DNA from: Porphyrobacter sp.
GTDB lineage: Bacteria; Pseudomonadota; Alphaproteobacteria; Sphingomonadales; Sphingomonadaceae
DNA length: 42,686 bases
Assembly: GCA_027533455.1 (NCBI GenBank)
Contig: JAPZUC010000007.1
Coordinates: 1 to 42,686 of the forward strand
Reading direction: 5' to 3'
Shown: piece by piece, positions 1 to 7,243 of the stretch
Layout: every line of letters begins with the position of its first letter
Position numbering within the stretch: position 1 is the stretch's first letter
Position numbers and translations under genes: made by a program
Notes under the pieces: generated by a model
Told to the model about the DNA's origin: nothing
What the model saw: the letters and a program-made list of their open reading frames with translations, nothing else
Databases searched by the model: none

Positions 1-282
1 CGTTCTCCTTCTCAAGCTCGTTGGCTACGCCGCCCTTCGGGTCATGCGCCGGGCCTGATCCATCTTCAGACCACCATACTCCTTGCGCCAGCGGTAGTAG
101 CTCTGCTCGGTGACGCCAATCCGGCGGCAAGCATCGGCAACGGTTCCTCCCTGCGCCAGCACGATCTCCACTTCACGCAGCTTGCCGATGATCTCTTCCG
201 GCTTGTGCTTCCTCGACATTCCATCCCTCCTTCGTGGCCAATTCTAAAATAGAAATTGGACCACTCAAAAGGGGGCAGATCA
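1..282 (-). mobile_element. IS3-family insertion sequence, one end only
   Basis: The element runs off the left edge of the window. It holds the start of an OrfA-type transposase gene (219 down to 25) and, outside it, a terminal repeat at about 257-282. Read on the minus strand the end begins TGATCTGCCCCCTTTTGAGT, the usual style of IS3-group ends, which finish in TG/CA. The boundary is placed at 282 because the sequence to its right reads on as a host coding frame. The other end, the target duplication and most of OrfB lie outside the window, so activity cannot be judged. Confidence 0.8.
25..219 (-). pseudogene. IS3-family transposase OrfA, probably frame-disrupted
   Basis: The 64 residues start MSRKHKPEEIIGKLREVE and carry the helix-turn-helix of IS3 OrfA proteins, including VADACRRIGVTEQSYYRWRKEYGG at residues 27-50 (split here as VADACRRIGV and TEQSYYRWRKEYGG). 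OrfA normally binds the element's ends and is joined to the OrfB catalytic part by a -1 frameshift. After the HTH the family usually continues into a heptad with ELEKEN. Here the frame ends early in RRMTRRAA, and the ELEKEN coding appears in another frame just beyond, at about positions 1-20. This suggests a small insertion or an unusual frameshift site. The window edge prevents a decision. Confidence 0.7.
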
Positions 283-326
283 GGCGCGCGGGTCTCGGCG
301 ATGAAATCCGCCAGCAGATCGTCCAT
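283..326 (-). pseudogene. 5' end of a CheA-like gene cut by the IS
   Basis: Reading leftward from an ATG at 326, the frame gives MDDLLADFIAETRA and then enters the insertion sequence at 282. That string matches the style of the N-terminus of CheA histidine kinases in sphingomonads, where the first helix of the Hpt domain begins MDxLLxxFIAETRE. CheA would phosphorylate CheY in chemotaxis. Only 14 residues are available and the rest of the gene, if it survives, lies beyond the window, so the name is tentative. The frame is open upstream of the ATG as far as the MATE stop codon at 390-392, without a better start. A weak AGAGGG lies 10-15 nt before the ATG. Confidence 0.4.
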
Positions 327-389
327 CAGGTGCGCGCCCTCTTTCGCCTGTGCGAACAGGGCTATGCGCCATAGTTGGTTAACAAGCGC

Positions 390-1775
390 CTAGCGCGAGG
401 TTGCCGCCAGGGCTGTGCGGCGCGCGAAGATATGGCGCACCAGCAGCACTGCCGAGACCGCGCCGAACAGGTTGGCGGCCAGTTCGGCGGAGTAGATCGC
501 GGCTGACCCCATCCCCGGGCGCAGGACGAGCGCGACCGGGAGCATTACGAAGAACACGCGGCAGACGGATTGGCCGAGGGCAAATCCTGCCTTGTCGACC
601 GCATTCATGATCCCGTTGCCCACGATCAGCAAGCCGAACCCGGCATAGCCCCAGGCTGCAATCTTGAGGTAGAGCGCGAACTCGGCGATCACCTGCGGAT
701 CATTTGTGAACACCCGCGCAAAGCTCTCGCCCGCGGCCATCATGGCGATGGCGACCAGTAGGCCCCAGGCGATGCAGAACCCGAAGGCGTAGAGCACCGC
801 CTCGCGCGCCCGGCCGGTCCGGCCTGCGCCCCAGTTCTGCCCGACGATGGCTCCGATTGCCCCCGACAGGCCGAGCAGCGGGACGATCACGAAGCTCTGC
901 AACCGCCCCGCTGCGCCGAAACCGGCGACCGCCGCCTGCCCTTCCAGCGCCACCAGTGATGTGAGCACGGCGAGCCCCAAGGGGTTGATCGCATTCGAGA
1001 AAGCTGCAGGAAGTCCGACGCGAATGATCGCCTTGGCCGGGTCGATCAGGCTGCAATTGCGCAAGAGGCCAAGATTCAATGGCAGGGACGTGCCGCGCAG
1101 CAGCCATAGCGCCATCCCGGCGCCCACGCCCCAGCCGATCACCGTGGCATAGGCCGAGCCCGCCATGCCGAAGCCCTCAAAGCCAAAGGCGCCTGTGATG
1201 AGGATCGGGTTCAGCACCCAGTTGGCCGCGGCATAGGCGATGCTGACGGTGCTGGTGCGCTTGGCCTCTCCCTGCCCCCGCAGCACGCCATTGAAGCCCA
1301 TGATCGCAAGGCTGAGCGGAAAGCCGCAAGCATAGGGCGCCATATAGGCGCGGATCAGCGGCATCAGGTGGGCAGGCGCGTTCATCGCGGTGAAGATCGG
1401 ATCGATCAGCAGCCACAGGGTAAGCCCCATCACCACCCCGCAGGCAGCGGCAAACACGATTCCGAAATTGGCCCGCCGTGCCGCCCGCTCGTGATCCCCT
1501 TCGCCAAGCGCGCGGGCAACCACCGAGTTGATGCCCACCATCACCCCCACGCCGAGCGATGTGCTGGCCACGGCGACGGGAAAGATGAAGCTGATCGCTG
1601 CCAGCGGCGCGCTGCCCAGTTGGCCGATGAAATAGGCATCGACGATCCCGATCGACATGATCGCCGCCACGCCGATGACAGCCGGAAGCGTCTGCTCGAA
1701 CAGGTGTCCGGGGATGCTCCCGGTGACCAGCTTCGCAGAGGAGGGGCGAGCGGAGGAAGGATCGGGCGCGGACAT
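390..1775 (-). CDS. MATE-family multidrug/cation antiporter
   Basis: This 461-residue inner-membrane protein has the two six-helix halves of MATE exporters, which expel drugs or toxins using a Na+ or H+ gradient. Recognisable parts are the first helix region LPAVIGVAAIMSIGIVDAYF near residue 30, the loop with NSVVARALGEGD, the FNGVLRGQGEAKRTS segment of the first half, and its counterpart INPLGLAV...VGQNWGAGRTGRAREA in the second half. Length is normal for the family. The ATG at 1775 (MSAPDPSSARP) was chosen because a longer reading would run antisense through the aldolase gene. The gene is divergent from the aldolase, with about 96 nt between them. The substrate is unknown. Confidence 0.9.
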   Translation of the reverse strand: MSAPDPSSARPSSAKLVTGSIPGHLFEQTLPAVIGVAAIMSIGIVDAYFIGQLGSAPLAAISFIFPVAVASTSLGVGVMVGINSVVARALGEGDHERAARRANFGIVFAAACGVVMGLTLWLLIDPIFTAMNAPAHLMPLIRAYMAPYACGFPLSLAIMGFNGVLRGQGEAKRTSTVSIAYAAANWVLNPILITGAFGFEGFGMAGSAYATVIGWGVGAGMALWLLRGTSLPLNLGLLRNCSLIDPAKAIIRVGLPAAFSNAINPLGLAVLTSLVALEGQAAVAGFGAAGRLQSFVIVPLLGLSGAIGAIVGQNWGAGRTGRAREAVLYAFGFCIAWGLLVAIAMMAAGESFARVFTNDPQVIAEFALYLKIAAWGYAGFGLLIVGNGIMNAVDKAGFALGQSVCRVFFVMLPVALVLRPGMGSAAIYSAELAANLFGAVSAVLLVRHIFARRTALAATSR

Positions 1776-1871
1776 GCCCGACAAGGCGTAGCGGGGCCTC
1801 GCGCGGCTTGCAAAGCATTCCCCGCCCGTGCGATAGCCGCAGGCCAAGGCAGACGGAGAGGAACCCTCGCT

Positions 1872-2636
1872 ATGGCAACCCAGCTCAAACCCGGGATCGA
1901 ATGCAGCAAGGAAGAGTGGCAGGCGCGGCTCGATCTGGCAGCGTGCTACCGCATCTTCGATCACCTTGGCTGGTCGGAATCGATCTACAACCACATCTCG
2001 CTGAAGGTGCCGGGGGAGGAGAACACCTTCCTCATCAATCCCTTCGGCCTGCTCTATAGCGAAGTGACCGCGAGCAACCTCGTCAAGATCGATGTCGAGG
2101 GCAACAATGTCGGCGGATCGCCCTATATGGTGAACAAGGCGGGCTTCACCCAGCACGCCTATTTCCACAAGCATCTGGGCGGCCGCGCGGACGCGATCTG
2201 CCACGTCCACACCACCGCGACCATGGCAGTGGCGAGCCACAAGGACGGGCTGCTGCCGACCAATTTCTACGCCTGCAATTTCCAGGGCCAGATCGGCTAC
2301 CACGACTTCGAGGGCGTGACCGTGCGCGCGGAAGAGGGCGAGCGGCTGGTGCAGAACCTCGGCAACCACACCATCCTGATGCTGCGCAACCACGGCCCTG
2401 TCGTGATGGACCGCACCATCCAGGGGATGTTCGTCAAGATGTGGGCGCTCCAGCGTGCCTGCGAAATCCAGGTGGCGACGCTCTCGATGGGCAATCCCGT
2501 GCTCGTCCCGCAGTCGGTGGTTGACGTTCACCAGCGCGACCTTTCGGTGATGCAGGGTCAGGGCGGCGCGGGGATGTTCGACTTCGAGGCGTGGAAGCGC
2601 CGGGTCGACAAGATCGACGATAGCTGGCGCCAGTAA
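1872..2636 (+). CDS. class II aldolase/adducin family protein
   Basis: The 254-residue protein has the fold signature of class II aldolases and adducin heads. Zinc ligands are expected at HVH (residues 111-113) and H174 in the RNHG motif, with the KAGFTQHAYFHKHLGG region before them. Family members cleave or epimerise sugar phosphates, or act on other hydroxy-carbonyl compounds; the substrate here is not evident. The ATG at 1872 has a good GGAGAGGA ribosome site about 10 nt upstream. The same frame is open far upstream, but that part lies antisense to the MATE gene and has no family similarity. The (2Fe-2S) protein gene follows after 20 nt, so the two are probably co-transcribed. Confidence 0.9.
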   Translation: MATQLKPGIECSKEEWQARLDLAACYRIFDHLGWSESIYNHISLKVPGEENTFLINPFGLLYSEVTASNLVKIDVEGNNVGGSPYMVNKAGFTQHAYFHKHLGGRADAICHVHTTATMAVASHKDGLLPTNFYACNFQGQIGYHDFEGVTVRAEEGERLVQNLGNHTILMLRNHGPVVMDRTIQGMFVKMWALQRACEIQVATLSMGNPVLVPQSVVDVHQRDLSVMQGQGGAGMFDFEAWKRRVDKIDDSWRQ

Positions 2637-2656
2637 GCATCGCTTAGGAACCGACC

Positions 2657-3208
2657 ATGTCGCGCATGACCGTCAACGAGCGGCCGGTCGAGTTCGACCT
2701 CGATCCGCGCATGCCGCTGCTCTACGCGCTGCGCGAGGCGATGAACCTCACCGGCACCAAGGCCTGCGGCGGGGGCGGGGCGCAGTGCAACGGCGCGTGC
2801 ATGGTGCTGGTCGACGGGGTGGCGCTCCGCTCCTGCGCGATCACGCTGGCCGAGGCCGAGGGGCGGCTGATCACCACGATCGAGGGTCTCTCACGTGATC
2901 GCTCGCACCCGGTGCAACAGGCGATGGTGGCGCAGCAGGCGATCCAGTGCGGATACTGCACGCCGGGCATCGTTATCTCGATCGCCGCGCTGCTCCAGCG
3001 CAATTCTGCCCCGACGCGCGAGGATATCGACCAGGCGGTGCCCAATATCTGTCGCTGCGGGGTCTATCCGCGGCTGGTGAAAGTGGTCGAACAGGCGGCG
3101 CGGGTGGCGCAGCGGCAGGAGCGCGTCAGCGCCGCGCCCGCGCCCGGGATCAGCCCGGAGGACGCGGCCAAGGCAGTGCCCGCCTTGCGGGTGCCCGAGG
3201 GGGAATAG
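2657..3208 (+). CDS. (2Fe-2S) protein, small subunit of a molybdenum hydroxylase type
   Basis: This 183-residue protein resembles the small electron-transfer subunits of xanthine dehydrogenase, CO dehydrogenase or isoquinoline oxidoreductase enzymes. It has an N-terminal ferredoxin domain and a C-terminal four-helix [2Fe-2S] domain. The C-terminal cluster is normal: QCGYC (C98, C101) and ICRC (C132, C134). The N-terminal cluster is not: cysteines 37, 44, 48 and 60 are spaced C-x6-C-x3-C-x11-C, where the family has C-x4-C-x2-C-x11-C. The DNA reads cleanly in one frame, so the change is real unless there is a sequence error. No molybdopterin-binding large subunit or FAD subunit lies nearby. arsC starts 3 nt after the stop. 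Confidence 0.88.
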   Translation: MSRMTVNERPVEFDLDPRMPLLYALREAMNLTGTKACGGGGAQCNGACMVLVDGVALRSCAITLAEAEGRLITTIEGLSRDRSHPVQQAMVAQQAIQCGYCTPGIVISIAALLQRNSAPTREDIDQAVPNICRCGVYPRLVKVVEQAARVAQRQERVSAAPAPGISPEDAAKAVPALRVPEGE

Positions 3209-3211
3209 GCA

Positions 3212-3565
3212 ATGGCGAAGATGAAGGCGACGATCTGGCACAACCCGGCTTGCGGCACCTCGCGCAAGACGCTGGCGATTCTGGAAAGCCTCAGCAAGGT
3301 CGAGCTGACGGTGGTCGAATATCTGAAAGACCCGCCGAGCGCCGCGAAGCTCGCGCAGATTTACCGCGACGCGGGGATCACGCCGCAGCAGGGCCTGCGC
3401 CTGCGCGGCACCGACGCGGCCGAGCGCGGCTTGCAGGAGGCGGATGATGCGACGGTGCTGGCGGCGTTGACGGCGGACCCGATCCTGATCGAGCGGCCCT
3501 TGGTTGAGACGGACAAGGGCGTGCGGCTGTGCCGCCCGCAGGATGTGGTGCTGGAGGTCCTCTAG
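3212..3565 (+). CDS. arsC: ArsC-family (glutaredoxin-type) arsenate reductase
   Basis: The 117-residue protein has the thioredoxin-like fold signature of ArsC, with the active site HNPACGTSRKTL and the catalytic cysteine at C14. Arginines at 63/65, 95 (in IERPLV) and 108 fit the three arginines that bind arsenate in E. coli ArsC. ArsC proteins reduce arsenate to arsenite with glutathione and glutaredoxin in the cytosol. No arsenite pump or ArsR regulator lies nearby. Linkage to the aldolase and the (2Fe-2S) protein (3-nt gap) makes a general housekeeping or redox role as likely as arsenic resistance. A second ATG lies three codons inside. Confidence 0.88.
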   Translation: MAKMKATIWHNPACGTSRKTLAILESLSKVELTVVEYLKDPPSAAKLAQIYRDAGITPQQGLRLRGTDAAERGLQEADDATVLAALTADPILIERPLVETDKGVRLCRPQDVVLEVL

Positions 3566-3580
3566 GAAAGGAGGCGACAT

Positions 3581-3597
3581 CGGTTGCGCAGCAACCG
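3581..3597 (+). terminator. short hairpin downstream of arsC
   Basis: The inverted repeat CGGTTGC-GCA-GCAACCG has 7-bp arms and a 3-nt loop, beginning 15 nt after the arsC stop. There is no U-run, so its action as a terminator is a guess. Confidence 0.35.
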
Positions 3598-3648
3598 CGA
3601 GCGCACGACGCGAGCCGCAGGTGCCCCGAAGCGAACAGCACCGAGGAC

Positions 3649-3668
3649 GTGCCCACTGAGGCGGGCAC
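3649..3668 (-). terminator. hairpin between the convergent arsC and MFS genes
   Basis: GTGCCC and GGGCAC form 6-bp arms around an 8-nt loop. It lies 4 nt past the stop of the minus-strand MFS gene. No U-run is present. Confidence 0.3.
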
Positions 3669-3672
3669 GCAA

Positions 3673-5037
3673 TCAGGAGCGGTCCTTGGTAAGGTCTCTG
3701 TCCGACTGTAACCGCAGCCACCCGTGCACCAGAACCACGGCGCACAGGGCGACGATCAGGCCGAAGCCGAGCCAGTCCGACTGGCCATAGAGCCACACGC
3801 CGAGCGCGGGGGCGTAGATGTAAGAGGCACCGGCCAGCGAGGCGACGATGCCGGAGGCCTGCCCCTGCTCGGCGCGGGTCACGGCGAGCGAGGTGCCTGC
3901 CGTGGTGCCGGGGCGGAACAGGCCGAAGCCCAGCGAGGCGACGGCATATCCCAAAGCAATCAGGTGCAAGTCGCCCGCCACCGCCAGTATCGCCGTGCCC
4001 ACTGCTGCCGCGGTGATGCCCCATAAGGTCGCCGCGCGCGGGCCGAGGTCGAAGCGCGGGATTAGCCCCCACTGGGCAAGCAGCGTTGCAATCGCGCCGC
4101 TCATCAGCACCAGACCGACCGGCCCCGCACCGGCATCGGGCGTTTCGCGCAGGCCGAGGCGGTCGAGCACGAGGAAGCCCGATATGCCCTGCACCATAGC
4201 CTGCGCATGCCCGCCGACGAGCCCCGCGAAGACCCACGGCCTCAGGCGCGGGTCGCGCCACGACAGGCGCGGCGGCTCGCCCTCCTGTTCATCGGCCTCG
4301 CTCAGTTCTTGCGGATCGACCGGCGCGCCCGAGGAGCTCGAATAGGCCACCGCTGCCCCGCGCGCGGCATATTGCGGCTCGTCATCCGGCAGCCGCAGCC
4401 GCAGCAATACCAGCGCGATCACGCCGATCGCCGCAAAGGCAAGGAACGGCCCGGTCAGGCCAAGGCCCAGGAACGGCACCACCATCAGCGGAGCAAGAGC
4501 AGGGCCGATCACCGTCCCGAGCCCGAAGCTCGATGCGATCAGTGAGAGCGCCTGCGTGCGCTCCGCCCGGGGCGTGCGCGAGGCGACATATGCCTGCACC
4601 GCTGGCGGTGCGGCGCTGCCGAACCCGCCATAAAGGCTGCGCGCGGCGGCAAAGGCGATCAAGGTCCAGAACGCGGTCAGCCAGCCCGAAAGCCCGAACC
4701 ACAGCGCCGCACCGCAAAGCACGAAGCTGGTGATGAAGCCGATCAGCCCCAGCGCCATCATCGCCTTGCGCCCGCGCTTGTCCGAGCGCCGCGCCCAGAA
4801 CGGCGCGCACACCACCCACAGCAAGGCGGACCAGCTATAGGCGAGGCTGATCCACACATCGTCCACCTTCAGCGCGGTGCCGATCGAGGGCATGACCGAT
4901 TGCATCGCGGTGTTGCCCGCAGCGGTGACCAGCATCACCATGAACAACAGCGCCATGCGCGAAGGCGGGATCGCGCCAGCGGGGGCCGGCGAAGGGGCGG
5001 CGGAAACGCGGGTCAGATCGGGATCGGTCTCGGCCAC
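3673..5037 (-). CDS. MFS transporter
   Basis: This is a 12-helix major facilitator protein of about 454 residues in the inner membrane. The loop between helices 2 and 3 carries ARRSDKRGRKAMM, the MFS motif A region. Helix 5 has GLGTVIGPALAPL (motif C-like, antiporter type), and a long polar loop with SEADEQEGEPPRLSW separates the two halves. Drug or metabolite efflux is likely; the substrate is unknown. The start is uncertain. A TTG at 5091 would overlap the next gene by 44 nt. A GTG at 5037, beginning VAETDPDLTRV, lies just after that gene's stop and was chosen. An ATG at 4956 just before the first helix is also possible. Confidence 0.87.
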   Translation of the reverse strand: MAETDPDLTRVSAAPSPAPAGAIPPSRMALLFMVMLVTAAGNTAMQSVMPSIGTALKVDDVWISLAYSWSALLWVVCAPFWARRSDKRGRKAMMALGLIGFITSFVLCGAALWFGLSGWLTAFWTLIAFAAARSLYGGFGSAAPPAVQAYVASRTPRAERTQALSLIASSFGLGTVIGPALAPLMVVPFLGLGLTGPFLAFAAIGVIALVLLRLRLPDDEPQYAARGAAVAYSSSSGAPVDPQELSEADEQEGEPPRLSWRDPRLRPWVFAGLVGGHAQAMVQGISGFLVLDRLGLRETPDAGAGPVGLVLMSGAIATLLAQWGLIPRFDLGPRAATLWGITAAAVGTAILAVAGDLHLIALGYAVASLGFGLFRPGTTAGTSLAVTRAEQGQASGIVASLAGASYIYAPALGVWLYGQSDWLGFGLIVALCAVVLVHGWLRLQSDRDLTKDRS

Positions 5038-5047
5038 CGGGCGATGC

Positions 5048-5893
5048 CTATTCGAAGGTCTCCGCCAGCGCTCCGGTCGAGGGGCCGGCAAGCTGGCGGT
5101 GGATCGCCACGGTCACCACCAGGAAGATCACCGTCACCAGCGCATTGACCAGCGCGCTCACCAGATCGATCCCGATGCTCGCGACCGGCTCGCCGAAGGC
5201 TGACAGCACCAGGCCGAGGATGCCCGAAACGAGCGCGGCAAGGATCCCGATGGTGAACATCAGCAGGAACAGGAACAGCACGATGCGGAAGCTGTTGCCC
5301 TTGGTCAGCTTCCACGAGCGCAGCAGCGCGGTGATCGGGTTGCGTTCGCCCTCGATGGCGATCACCGGCGCGGTCAGGGCAAACTTGATGAACAGGTAGA
5401 GCGCCACCGGAATTGCCAGCACCACCGCCAGCATCGCCGCCGCCGGGACCGCCAGCGTTAGCAGCGCGAGGACGATGCCGATGGCAAGCCCGATCCCGAC
5501 CGCGCTGATCAACTGGGCCGCGATATAGGTCGGGATGCTCTTCAGCCCCGTCCCCAGCGCCTCGCCCACGGTCGGATTGCCGCGATCGGTCAGCAGCGCG
5601 AACAGGCCCATGGAGCCGATGAACTGGATCACGGTCAGCGCCAGCAGCAGCGGCCAGTTGGCGGCGTAGAGGGTGGTCATCTGGTCCATCAGCGCGCGGA
5701 AGGCGACTTCGGGATCGGCGCCCGAAGGCCCCGCTCCGGCAGGTGGGGCGATCTCCGGCACGAACACACCGCCTGCGAACGACGGAAGGAAGAAGAACAG
5801 CCCGGCCACCGCGGTCACTGTCTCGCGGTTGCTCCCGATGAGACCCGTCGCCTGAGTCCAGGCCTTGCCCATATCGAGCTTGTTGCGTTGCAT
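5048..5893 (-). CDS. multi-pass membrane protein, resembling GPDPase membrane domain/YciC-like proteins
   Basis: The 281 residues begin [20 protein letters not shown] and contain about six hydrophobic segments. These include [20 protein letters not shown], a long pair around residues 125-185, and two near the C-terminus. The pattern of an N-terminal cytosolic helix, long hydrophobic spans and the motif RSWKLTKGN before a helix is like the membrane domain found with glycerophosphodiester phosphodiesterases and in YciC-type proteins. No catalytic domain is present and the function is unknown. AAAGGGATCGGCA precedes the ATG at 5893. The gene is divergent from lipB and is followed 10 nt later by the MFS gene, probably in the same transcript. 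Confidence 0.75.
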   Translation of the reverse strand: MQRNKLDMGKAWTQATGLIGSNRETVTAVAGLFFFLPSFAGGVFVPEIAPPAGAGPSGADPEVAFRALMDQMTTLYAANWPLLLALTVIQFIGSMGLFALLTDRGNPTVGEALGTGLKSIPTYIAAQLISAVGIGLAIGIVLALLTLAVPAAAMLAVVLAIPVALYLFIKFALTAPVIAIEGERNPITALLRSWKLTKGNSFRIVLFLFLLMFTIGILAALVSGILGLVLSAFGEPVASIGIDLVSALVNALVTVIFLVVTVAIHRQLAGPSTGALAETFE

Positions 5894-5973
5894 TGCCGAT
5901 CCCTTTCGTCGCGGGGCGTGATGATGCGCATTCGCCTCTTGATCTCGCCGCTCAATGCCCCCACCGCTGCGGC

Positions 5974-6663
5974 ATGGCAAGCATTGCTCCAGCTGCTGGC
6001 GGCGCATTTCCGATCGAATGGCGGCGTGAGGTCGCGCAGGTGCCTTATGCCGCCGCGCTGGCGGAAATGGAGGCGCGCAATACCGCTGTCCACGAAGGGC
6101 GCGCGGCTGAGCTGATCTGGCTGCTCGAACACCCGCCCGTCTACACCGCCGGGACCAGCGCCGATCCGGCCGAACTGGTCGATTCGCGCTTCGAAGTGGT
6201 CGAGGCCGGGCGCGGCGGGCGCTACACCTATCACGGGCCGGGCCAGCGGATCGGTTATCTCGTGCTCGACCTTGCCAAGCGCGGCAAGGACGTGCGCTGC
6301 TTCGTCCATGCGATCGAGGGCTGGGTGATTGCGACACTGGCAACCTTCGGGGTCGAAAGCTGGCGGGCCGAGGGGCGCGTCGGCATCTGGACCAAGGACA
6401 TCGACGGGCGCGAGGCCAAGATCGGCGCGATCGGCGTGCGCGTGCGGCGCTGGGTGACGATGCACGGCTTTTCGGTCAACCTCGACCCGGACCTCAGCCA
6501 CTTCGGCGGGATCGTGCCTTGCGGCATCGCCGAGTATGGCGTCACGAGCCTCGCACGGCTGGGATTGCGGGTCTCGGCCGAAGAATGGGACGCCGCCTTG
6601 CTGGCCACCAGCGACGATTTCCTTGACGTGCTGGATGCAGCGGCGAAAAGAGCCTGCCGATGA
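5974..6663 (+). CDS. lipB: octanoyltransferase LipB
   Basis: LipB moves the octanoyl group from acyl carrier protein to lipoyl domains, the first step in protein lipoylation. The 229 residues contain the signature [11 protein letters not shown] (residues 81-91), the active-site lysine K149 in [10 protein letters not shown], and the thioester cysteine C183 in IVPCGI. These correspond to the K/C pair known from M. tuberculosis LipB. The ATG at 5974 gives [16 protein letters not shown], a normal family length. The frame is open back to 5893, but that part has no similarity and overlaps the divergent gene. The stop overlaps the next start as ATGA. Confidence 0.95.
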   Translation: MASIAPAAGGAFPIEWRREVAQVPYAAALAEMEARNTAVHEGRAAELIWLLEHPPVYTAGTSADPAELVDSRFEVVEAGRGGRYTYHGPGQRIGYLVLDLAKRGKDVRCFVHAIEGWVIATLATFGVESWRAEGRVGIWTKDIDGREAKIGAIGVRVRRWVTMHGFSVNLDPDLSHFGGIVPCGIAEYGVTSLARLGLRVSAEEWDAALLATSDDFLDVLDAAAKRACR

Positions 6664-6962
6664 AACGCGCCGCGCTCCTCCTTGCTGTCATCCCTGCTTT
6701 TGCCGCTTGCGGGCAGCAGGCCGAGACGACCGACGATCAGGCGCGGCAGGCTTCGGGCGAGGTGCTGCCGGGCTCAATCAGCGATGCGATGATCCCGCTG
6801 GATCAACTCGATTCGCAGGCCCCGCTCGCTCCCCGGCTGGGACCGACCCCGGAAGAGCTTGATGCCGAGCAGCCGGTCGTCACGCCGGTCGAGGGTGTCG
6901 AGGGCGCGGCCCCCGGCGCGGAACCGGCGCCTGCAGCGCCTGCTGTGCAGGCGGAAGAATAG
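6660..6962 (+). CDS. small Pro/Ala/Glu-rich lipoprotein
   Basis: The 100-residue product begins [20 protein letters not shown], a short lipoprotein signal with cleavage before C17. The mature part is acidic and rich in Ala, Pro and Glu, without a recognisable domain, and ends [10 protein letters not shown]. It overlaps the lipB stop by four bases (ATGA), so its translation is probably coupled to lipB. The function is not known. Low complexity makes homology searches weak, but the lipobox and coupling support a real gene. Confidence 0.75.
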   Translation: MKRAALLLAVIPAFAACGQQAETTDDQARQASGEVLPGSISDAMIPLDQLDSQAPLAPRLGPTPEELDAEQPVVTPVEGVEGAAPGAEPAPAAPAVQAEE

Positions 6963-7000
6963 CCCGCGGCCTTTGTCTCCACCCGGAAGCAAAGATAGCG

Positions 7001-7027
7001 GGATCCCGGCTCAAGCCCGGGAAGACG
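7001..7027. repeat. dispersed intergenic palindromic repeat, copy 1
   Basis: GGATCCCGGCTCAAGCCCGGG is followed by AAGACG. The core TCAAGCCCGGGAAGACG (7011-7027) recurs with one change at 16040-16056. It resembles the CCCGGGCTTGA-type repeats that are scattered between genes in many sphingomonad genomes. Confidence 0.5.
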
Positions 7028-7243
7028 ATGCAGCGAGGATTTTGCGGGGATGGTAAAGCTATGCTGCTTCGCGGCAGGTTTCGGGAGCGCGCTGGCTGGG
7101 TCGGAATGACCGCTCGTGGGTGGGAAGCGGCCTTAGATCCCAACGGTCAGCCCTGACGTTGGCGCCTGTCGTGGCCAGAACTCTCATTGATCAGCGCAAA
7201 ATCTAAAGGCATTGAGGCTTTGTATTCAGGGGGAGCAATAATC

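Noticed and set aside
1368..1871. N-terminal extension of the aldolase frame
   Set aside because: It lies antisense to the MATE gene; the ATG at 1872 has a ribosome site and fits the family length.
1776..2531. N-terminal extension of the MATE frame, about 250 residues
   Set aside because: It is antisense to the aldolase gene, has no membrane or family character, and the MATE family starts near 1775.
2891..4261. 456-residue minus-strand frame
   Set aside because: It runs antisense to the (2Fe-2S) and arsC genes and is Arg/Ala-rich, as expected of a shadow frame in GC-rich DNA.
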